Of a stretch of 9,995 nucleotides of DNA, positions 5,522-9,995 are shown in pieces. The stretch's first letter is position 1, and every line of letters begins with the position of its first letter. Under the pieces are notes generated by a model, which was not told the origin of the DNA, made no database searches, and saw only the letters and a program-made list of their open reading frames with translations. The DNA is from JBBUEO01 sp038056915. Its GTDB lineage: Bacteria > Patescibacteriota > UBA1384 > UBA12157 > JAENIV01. The translations under genes and the position numbers were made by a program. The DNA lies in assembly GCA_038056915.1 (NCBI GenBank), contig JBBUEO010000019.1, positions 1 to 9,995 of the forward strand, written 5' to 3'.

Positions 5522-7350
5522 TGCAGCTTGCTCAAATTGTCCCTAAAATCCGCACTCAAAAAGAAACTATTTTTGATTACTCGATTCCGCCGGAAATTCT
5601 TCCTCAAGTTAAAGCAGGGATTTTAGTAAAAATCCCCTTTCATGGTCGAGATATCGAAGGAATTGTTGTTGATATCAAACGCTCATCCCCCATTAATATC
5701 CTCAAGCCTATTTCTGAGGTGATAGACCCGGTTCCCGCTGTTGATGAAATTCATCTCAAACTTGCCTGCTGGATGGCCGATTATTATCTGGAGCCATTAA
5801 GCAAAACTTTATTTGAAAATATTGTTCCACCAGCAAAACGAATAATTAAAAAAATATCTTTTATTAATAAAAATCTTCCTCATACCTCAAATACTAAAAA
5901 TAAATCTTATAAAAAATATTTGATAGTGGCTGATTTTTCTTCACGAATGCAATTTTATCTTAAAGCCATTAACAATACCATTGCCAAACAAAAATCAGTT
6001 ATAATTTTATTGCCGGATTTGTCCTTAATCCCTTATTTTAGCAAATATTTTAAAAATTCGATTGAAATTTTACATGCTAGAATGACGCGTTCCGAGCGTT
6101 GGCGAAAATGGGATCTTATTCGCCAAAATAATCCAAAAATTATCATTGGCTCGCAATCAGCTCTTTTTGCCCCAGTCAAAAATTTAGGGTTAATTATTAT
6201 TGATCAAGAAGAAAATGAGACTTTTAAAAACAGCCGTTCCCCGCGTTTTCATTTTGTTAAAGCAGCAGAAAAATTATCTCAATTGTCGGCCGTCAATTTG
6301 ATTTTAGGGTCTCTAACGCCTCGGATAGAAACATTTAATCGTGCTTTAAAGGGAGATTTTAAGCTTTTAAAAATTAAAATGCCTGTAATTTTACCAAAAA
6401 TAACAATCGTTGATATGAATTATGAAAAATATATCATCTCAAATACTTTAGAAAAACAAATTGACTATACTCTACAAAATAACCAAAAAATTCTTTTAGT
6501 TTTAAACCGGAAAGGCGAAGGTACCAAATTTTCTTGTCTTGATTGCGACTGGATTGCTCATTGCCCAAAATGCGGCTTGCCGCTTATACCAGAAAAATTT
6601 CAAAATATATGTTTTCATTGTCAGATTAATCTTCCTCATCCCGAAAAATGTCCTAAATGCCAAGGCATTAATCTTAAGCCGATGGGTATAGGTACCAGCC
6701 GACTTAAAAAATTTCTCACTGACCTTTTTCCTAAAATCAATATTGTCAAAATCGAAAAAGAAATCTATGAATCAAATATCCAAAAAAGCTGGCAAATTGC
6801 CATTGTCACTACTTTTGCTTTGAAATTTAATTTACCCAATATTGGTCTGGTAGGAATAATTGACGCTGACCAAGGACTGAATTTTCCTGATTTTTCCTCA
6901 AGTGAAAAAAACTTCTCCACCTTTTATAAATTCTTAAAAGTAGGTGAGAGGGGAATTATTCAAACTCATTTGCCTCAAAATTACTTATTTAAAAGTCTTG
7001 CCCGCTTAGATTATGAAAGATTTTTTTTAGATGAAATGATCAATCGGAAAAAATTCTCTTTCCCGCCATTTGTCAGGATCATTCGCCTACTTTATAAAAA
7101 TCAAGATGAAGTACAAGTAAATATAGAGACCCAAAGAGTTTATGAAATGCTAAAACAAACTGTCAGTGATAACCAATCGAGCGTTTCACCGCCTTATTGG
7201 CCGTTTATTAAGAAAGAACGAGGGAAATTCCGCCGGCAAATTATCATAAAAATTCGTCCTGTCAAAAAGTTATCTGATGAAGAAAAAGAATTTTTAAAAT
7301 CTCTTTCTAAAGGTTGGATTCTTGATGTCGATCCATTGAATATTCTTTAA
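5521..7350 (+). CDS. priA: PriA-type primosomal protein, helicase motifs degenerate
   Basis: Homolog of primosomal protein N', which recognises stalled forks and restarts replication. The 609 residues are shorter than the usual 700 or more. The N-terminal 3'-end-binding domain (1-105) looks normal (IPFHGRDIEGIVVDI; MADYYLEPLS). The zinc region keeps all eight cysteines: C339, C342, C348, C351, C364, C367, C377, C380. The ATPase motifs are lost. Walker A (GxTGSGKT in active PriA) is replaced by VADFSSRMQF (136-145), DEEH by DQEE (228-231), and the GTQM-x-x-KG motif by VTTFALKF (429-436). The GRAGR arginine-finger motif is missing around 470-478. GSLTP (263-267) and IIDADQGLNFPDF (446-458) remain. 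AAGGA (5510-5514) precedes the ATG by 6 bp. Actinobacterial PriA is similarly considered ATPase-inactive. The reading frame is intact, so this is a pseudo-enzyme rather than a pseudogene. Confidence 0.9.
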   Translation: MQLAQIVPKIRTQKETIFDYSIPPEILPQVKAGILVKIPFHGRDIEGIVVDIKRSSPINILKPISEVIDPVPAVDEIHLKLACWMADYYLEPLSKTLFENIVPPAKRIIKKISFINKNLPHTSNTKNKSYKKYLIVADFSSRMQFYLKAINNTIAKQKSVIILLPDLSLIPYFSKYFKNSIEILHARMTRSERWRKWDLIRQNNPKIIIGSQSALFAPVKNLGLIIIDQEENETFKNSRSPRFHFVKAAEKLSQLSAVNLILGSLTPRIETFNRALKGDFKLLKIKMPVILPKITIVDMNYEKYIISNTLEKQIDYTLQNNQKILLVLNRKGEGTKFSCLDCDWIAHCPKCGLPLIPEKFQNICFHCQINLPHPEKCPKCQGINLKPMGIGTSRLKKFLTDLFPKINIVKIEKEIYESNIQKSWQIAIVTTFALKFNLPNIGLVGIIDADQGLNFPDFSSSEKNFSTFYKFLKVGERGIIQTHLPQNYLFKSLARLDYERFFLDEMINRKKFSFPPFVRIIRLLYKNQDEVQVNIETQRVYEMLKQTVSDNQSSVSPPYWPFIKKERGKFRRQIIIKIRPVKKLSDEEKEFLKSLSKGWILDVDPLNIL

Positions 7351-7364
7351 AATTTTGTTAAAAT
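7336..7364 (+). promoter_or_regulatory. Possible internal promoter for def-fmt
   Basis: TTGAAT (7336-7341), 17-bp spacer, TAAAAT (7359-7364), overlapping the end of priA. The -10 ends 9 bp before the ATG at 7374, so transcription would start at or almost at the start codon. That fits a leaderless mRNA and the absence of any Shine-Dalgarno in the 23-bp gap. AT-richness makes chance matches plausible. Confidence 0.3.
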
Positions 7365-7373
7365 AATAATACT

Positions 7374-8732
7374 ATGAAAACTCTTCCAATAATTACAGTC
7401 CCCAATCCGATCCTTAATCAAAAGACTAAAAAAATCATTTCATTTGGTGATAATCTTAATGTTCAAATAAACATCATGTTGAAAGTCTTAAGAGAAGAAG
7501 GCGGCATTGGTTTGGCGGCTAATCAAGTTGGTTTTGATAATCGTTTAATTTTAATTGAATATAAGGATCCGGAAAATAAAAGCCATATACCTTTAACAAT
7601 CATTATTAATCCCAAAATTGCCCAACAATCAAAAGACAAGGAAAGTTTTGAAGAAGGCTGTCTATCTATCCCCCAAATTGAGCTTGAGGTAGAAAGACCA
7701 TCAGTTCTAAAAATGCAATATCAAGACCAAAATGGGCGAAAAATTAAAATTGCTCCTAAAGGAGTTTTGGCTCGAGTGATTCAGCACGAAATTGATCATT
7801 TAAATGGGATTTTATTTACTCAGCGTTGCCAAGAACAGCTTTTTACAAAATTCCCTAAACTTAAAAATGTAAAAATTCTCTTTTTTGGCACCGGCGAATT
7901 TGCCGCGATTATTTTAAAAGGACTCATACTGCTTGGATTTAATTTAGATATCATTACCGAAAAATCAAAAATTGCTGGACGCAATAAACTTACTAAATTG
8001 ACGGCCGTCGCGCAAATAGCTAAAATGTTTGGTAAAAAATATTTTGAAGTCGAAAATTTAACCGATAATTTACCAGCTCAACTTAAAAACAAATATCCCC
8101 TGCTTATATGCGCTGATTTTGGTCATAAAATTCCTGATAATATATTAAATCAAGCAACAACAGCCGCCTTAAATATTCATCCTTCTTTGCTTCCAAAATT
8201 CCGCGGACCCTCGCCAATTCAATCTGCTATAATCAGTGGAGCCAAAAAAACCGGCATAACCATCATCCAAATGTCATCTAAAATTGATGCCGGGGCAATT
8301 TTAGCTCAAATTAAAACTCAAATTTTAGATAATGATAATTATCTGACTTTAAAAGATCGTCTATCTACTTTGGGTTTAAAATTATTAATTAAAATCCTGC
8401 CGGAAATCGTCTCGGGTCAACTTGAACCAATCCCTCAAAATGAAACCGGGGCAAGTAAAACTCGAAAACTCACCAAAGATGACGGAGAAATTTCTTGGAA
8501 AAAATCGCCCAAAGTAATTGAACGTCAAATTCGCGCTTTTTACCCCTGGCCGGGTTCCTATACTTTTATCAATAAAAAACGTTTAATTATTCATCGGTCC
8601 CATTTAGAAAATAACCAATTAGTTATTGATGTAATTCAGCCAGAAGGTAAAAAGCTAATGAAATTTTCCCAATTTTTGCGCGGCTTTCGCAATAAAAAAC
8701 CAACATGGTTCAAGAAAATTAAAATATATTAA
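7374..8732 (+). CDS. Peptide deformylase / methionyl-tRNA formyltransferase fusion
   Basis: One uninterrupted 452-residue frame carrying two enzymes of the N-formylmethionine cycle. Residues 1-155 are peptide deformylase, which removes formyl from nascent proteins: motif 1 GIGLAANQ (44-51), motif 2 EEGCLS (93-98) with metal ligand C96, and motif 3 HEIDH (138-142) with metal ligands H138 and H142 and catalytic E139. Residues 166-452 are methionyl-tRNA formyltransferase, which formylates initiator tRNA: FFGTGEF (170-176), the catalytic triad N267, H269 and D305 (NIHPSLLPKFRG; KIDAGAIL), and a C-terminal tRNA-binding part with DGEISW (370-375) and FYPWPGSY (389-396). All key residues of both halves are present, so both are expected to be active. 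Only about 10 residues link them. Separate def and fmt genes after priA are the usual order (def and fmt symbols apply to the two halves). Confidence 0.93.
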   Translation: MKTLPIITVPNPILNQKTKKIISFGDNLNVQINIMLKVLREEGGIGLAANQVGFDNRLILIEYKDPENKSHIPLTIIINPKIAQQSKDKESFEEGCLSIPQIELEVERPSVLKMQYQDQNGRKIKIAPKGVLARVIQHEIDHLNGILFTQRCQEQLFTKFPKLKNVKILFFGTGEFAAIILKGLILLGFNLDIITEKSKIAGRNKLTKLTAVAQIAKMFGKKYFEVENLTDNLPAQLKNKYPLLICADFGHKIPDNILNQATTAALNIHPSLLPKFRGPSPIQSAIISGAKKTGITIIQMSSKIDAGAILAQIKTQILDNDNYLTLKDRLSTLGLKLLIKILPEIVSGQLEPIPQNETGASKTRKLTKDDGEISWKKSPKVIERQIRAFYPWPGSYTFINKKRLIIHRSHLENNQLVIDVIQPEGKKLMKFSQFLRGFRNKKPTWFKKIKIY

Positions 8733-8741
8733 CTATTAAAA

Positions 8742-8770
8742 TTGACAAAATCTTTGACATTTTCTATAAT
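8742..8770 (+). promoter_or_regulatory. Fully consensus sigma-70 promoter of rpsP
   Basis: TTGACA (8742-8747), 17-bp spacer, TATAAT (8765-8770): all twelve bases and the spacing are consensus. A second TTGACA (8754-8759) sits 12 bp downstream inside the spacer, too close to pair with this -10. The predicted start is about 8777, leaving a leader of about 17 nt. The strength suits a ribosomal protein gene. Confidence 0.88.
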
Positions 8771-8771
8771 A

Positions 8772-8786
8772 TATCCTGAAAGGATA
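8772..8786 (+). promoter_or_regulatory. Perfect palindrome at the rpsP start site, overlapping its ribosome-binding site
   Basis: TATCCTGAAAGGATA: 6-bp arms (8772-8777 and 8781-8786) around GAA. It begins one base after the -10 box, spans the predicted transcription start and contains the rpsP Shine-Dalgarno GAAAGGA (8778-8784), nine bases before the ATG. It could act as an operator at DNA level or, if transcription starts at the upstream arm, as a hairpin hiding the ribosome-binding site. Confidence 0.5.
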
Positions 8787-8793
8787 ATAATAA

Positions 8794-9336
8794 ATGCTTA
8801 CAATTCGCCTGCGCCGTACTGGCAAAAAAGGTCAGCCAAACTACCGAATAGTAGTAGCTAATAAAAGCGCCCCAATTTATGGCCAATATTTAGAAATGTT
8901 GGGAAATTTTAATCCGCATACCAAAGCAATAGTTTTAGATAATCAAAAAACTCTTGATTGGTTAAATAAGGGCGCAAAACCGTCGAACACGGTGGCAAAA
9001 ATTTTAACCAAGCAGGGTCTCAAACATAAATTAATTGTCATTAAAAAATTCCGGCCCGTGTCTAAAAAAGAATTGGAAGTTAAAAAAACTCAAGAAGAAA
9101 AACAAAGAGCTGAAGAGCAGGCTAAAAAAGAAGCTCAAAAAGAAGCTTTTGAAAAACAGGTTGAAGCGGAAAAAGCGGAAAAACCAGCCGAAGATAAGCT
9201 CCAAGAAGCGGCTGAAGAATCAATTAAAGAAGAAAAAGTGGAAGAGGCTGAAAAAGTAGAAAAACAAGAAGAAAAGCCAGCCGAGAAAAAAGAAAATCAT
9301 TCCGAAGAGAAACCGGCTGAAAAAGAAAAATCGTAA
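8794..9336 (+). CDS. rpsP: 30S ribosomal protein S16 with long Lys/Glu-rich tail
   Basis: Small-subunit ribosomal protein that helps assemble the 30S body. Residues 1-86 are a standard S16: MLTIRLRRTGKKGQPNYRIVVANK, then LGNFNPH (36-42) and a TLDWLNKGAKPSNTVAKIL segment (53-71). Residues about 89-180 form a low-complexity Lys/Glu/Ala extension that doubles the length. It includes the repeated pieces AEKAEKPAED (125-134), EEKPAEKKE (159-167) and EEKPAEKEK (171-179). The tail is predicted disordered or helical, with no known domain. Start: GAAAGGA at 8778-8784 and the family-typical N-terminus. It has its own strong promoter, so it is a transcription unit separate from the upstream operon. khpA follows after 244 bp with its own promoter. 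Confidence 0.95.
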   Translation: MLTIRLRRTGKKGQPNYRIVVANKSAPIYGQYLEMLGNFNPHTKAIVLDNQKTLDWLNKGAKPSNTVAKILTKQGLKHKLIVIKKFRPVSKKELEVKKTQEEKQRAEEQAKKEAQKEAFEKQVEAEKAEKPAEDKLQEAAEESIKEEKVEEAEKVEKQEEKPAEKKENHSEEKPAEKEKS

Positions 9337-9390
9337 AATGATAAAATACCTGGCTCAATCTCGCCAAACGGAATATTAATCAAGCCTGAC

Positions 9391-9427
9391 TTGACATTAG
9401 CAAAAATGTATGATATTCTGTTATAAT
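9391..9427 (+). promoter_or_regulatory. Promoter region of khpA
   Basis: The clearest element is an extended -10, TGTTATAAT (9419-9427), predicting a start near 9434. A consensus TTGACA lies at 9391-9396, too far (25 bp) from that -10 but 17 bp from a weaker TATTCT (9414-9419), so two overlapping promoters are possible. Either gives a leader of about 145-155 nt before khpA. Confidence 0.65.
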
Positions 9428-9497
9428 ATAAATAGAAAACATTTCCCGGTCTTTGTCAGAGACTTAACACATCTGAATATAAAGTTTTGGAAAAAGT

Positions 9498-9554
9498 AGC
9501 AGAAGAGCAACGCAAGCGTTGTTAAAAAACGCGAAGCGTTTCGGTCGAACTGCT
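9498..9554 (+). promoter_or_regulatory. Structured khpA leader: two hairpins inside a closing stem
   Basis: Hairpin 1: CAACG-CAAG-CGTTG (9508-9521), extendable by a G-U and an A-U pair to 9506-9523. Hairpin 2: AAACGC-GAA-GCGTTT (9527-9541), all six pairs perfect. A stem AGCAG/CTGCT (9498-9502 with 9550-9554) can close both into a three-way junction. The structure ends 14 nt before the AAAGGGAG ribosome-binding site (9568-9575). Both hairpins share the near-identical core AACGC..AGCGTT. It matches no riboswitch or leader family I recognise. Read on the minus strand, hairpin 2 is followed by a T run, so a leftward terminator is an alternative. Confidence 0.5.
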
Positions 9555-9580
9555 TTCAAGATAAGTTAAAGGGAGCAAAC

Positions 9581-9922
9581 ATGGCTGATGCTGATAAAGA
9601 ATTTGTCGAACAGACCGTCAAAGCGATTGTTGATCATCCTGAAGATGTCAAAACCAAACGAACAGTTGATGAAATGGGAGTTTTAATCGAACTTTCAGTT
9701 CATCCGGAAGATATGGGAAAAATCATCGGTAAGGAAGGTCGCACCGCTAAGGCCATTCGCATTCTTCTGAGAGTCTTGGGCGCCAAAAACAACGCTCGCG
9801 TCAACTTAAAAATCATTGAACCTGAAGGCGGACGCGAAGGACACGAAGCAAAATCAGAAGAAAAAACCAGCGAAAAGGCTGAAAAACCCCTTGATGAAGG
9901 TCAGGCGACTGAAGTCGTCTAA
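9581..9922 (+). CDS. khpA: KH-domain RNA-binding protein KhpA (YlqC family)
   Basis: Small cytoplasmic RNA-binding protein, usually coded beside rpsP and acting with KhpB/Jag in RNA regulation in other bacteria. A single type II KH domain occupies residues 1-80. It begins FVEQTVKAIVDHPEDV, and the RNA-binding GxxG loop is G50-K-E-G53 within MGKIIGKEGRTAKAIR. Family members are usually about 75-80 residues; this one has a further hydrophilic tail of about 33 residues (81-113) rich in Glu/Lys, including SEKAEKPLDEG. Start: AAAGGGAG (9568-9575) five bases before ATG, one of the strongest ribosome-binding sites here. It is preceded by its own promoter and a structured leader, and followed by a long inverted repeat. 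rimM and trmD, the usual next genes, would lie beyond the window. Confidence 0.92.
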   Translation: MADADKEFVEQTVKAIVDHPEDVKTKRTVDEMGVLIELSVHPEDMGKIIGKEGRTAKAIRILLRVLGAKNNARVNLKIIEPEGGREGHEAKSEEKTSEKAEKPLDEGQATEVV

Positions 9923-9938
9923 AATCTAAATTAAATAA

Positions 9939-9992
9939 AAAGGATCGCCACAATCCAAATCCCTTTAAGGGGTAAAGATTTGGCGATTCTTT
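9939..9992 (+). terminator. Long inverted repeat after khpA, probable terminator
   Basis: Arms 9939-9950 and 9981-9992 pair over 12 bp with one G-U (AAAGGATCGCCA against TGGCGATTCTTT). After a bulged C the stem continues with AATC/GATT (9952-9955 with 9977-9980), and an inner CCC/GGG hairpin is possible (9961-9971). It starts 16 bp after the khpA stop. The T stretch after the stem is short (TTTGTA), so it is not a textbook Rho-independent terminator and the window ends before it can be judged. A small structured RNA or a REP-like repeat are alternatives. Confidence 0.55.
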
Positions 9993-9995
9993 GTA

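Noticed and set aside
5521..7350. priA as a decayed pseudogene
   Set aside because: The frame is 609 codons without interruption, the zinc cysteines and N-terminal domain are conserved, and it is coupled to neighbours by overlap; loss of catalytic motifs alone does not indicate decay.
9035..9259. 74-codon Lys/Leu-rich open frame inside rpsP in another frame
   Set aside because: It is a by-product of the A-rich codons of the Lys/Glu tail of S16 and has no start signals.
9524..9541. Minus-strand Rho-independent terminator (stem followed by T run)
   Set aside because: No leftward gene is visible to the right of it, and the position inside a rightward leader with a twin hairpin fits a leader element better.

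Overview
The window is AT-rich (roughly 35-40% G+C by eye), gene-dense bacterial chromosome with short proteins, few strong Shine-Dalgarno sites and several stripped-down or fused housekeeping genes. Together these features suggest a Patescibacteria (Candidate Phyla Radiation) genome. That assignment is an inference from style; no rRNA or lineage marker is present. TGA and TAA both act as ordinary stops.

Left part (1-2543): the 3' end of a signal peptidase I gene (lepB) meets head-on, with a 23-bp overlap, a leftward two-gene unit, thpR (RNA 2',3'-cyclic phosphodiesterase) followed by a COG1926-type phosphoribosyltransferase. Divergent from thpR is amrS, the radical SAM member of the AmmeMemoRadiSam trio, which lacks the usual C-terminal cysteine-bearing tail.

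Middle (2544-4185): a leftward gene for an unusual receiver-domain protein sits between amrS and its two partners. Its 3' end abuts a motif resembling REP/RAYT-type elements. A divergent 273-bp intergenic region follows, carrying a 9-bp-period tandem repeat, a set of overlapping inverted repeats, and the promoter of the rightward operon.

Right part (4186-8732): a compact rightward operon, amrB-like (class III dioxygenase fold), amrA (AMMECR1), priA, and a def-fmt gene fusion. The priA-def-fmt order is a classic bacterial arrangement. Here, however, PriA has lost its ATPase motifs while keeping all eight zinc-binding cysteines, and peptide deformylase is fused in frame to methionyl-tRNA formyltransferase.

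Right end (8733-9995): rpsP (ribosomal protein S16) with a long Lys/Glu-rich tail, driven by a fully consensus sigma-70 promoter with a perfect palindrome at the start site. Next is khpA (KH-domain RNA-binding protein) behind a roughly 150-nt leader with two strong hairpins, and then a long inverted repeat that is probably its terminator. The rpsP-khpA neighbourhood is the usual one and would often continue into rimM-trmD.

No CRISPR array, tRNA, rRNA or complete mobile element was recognised. The best candidates for something new are the PriA pseudo-helicase, the Def-Fmt fusion, and the interrupted AmmeMemoRadiSam locus with its receiver-protein insertion.
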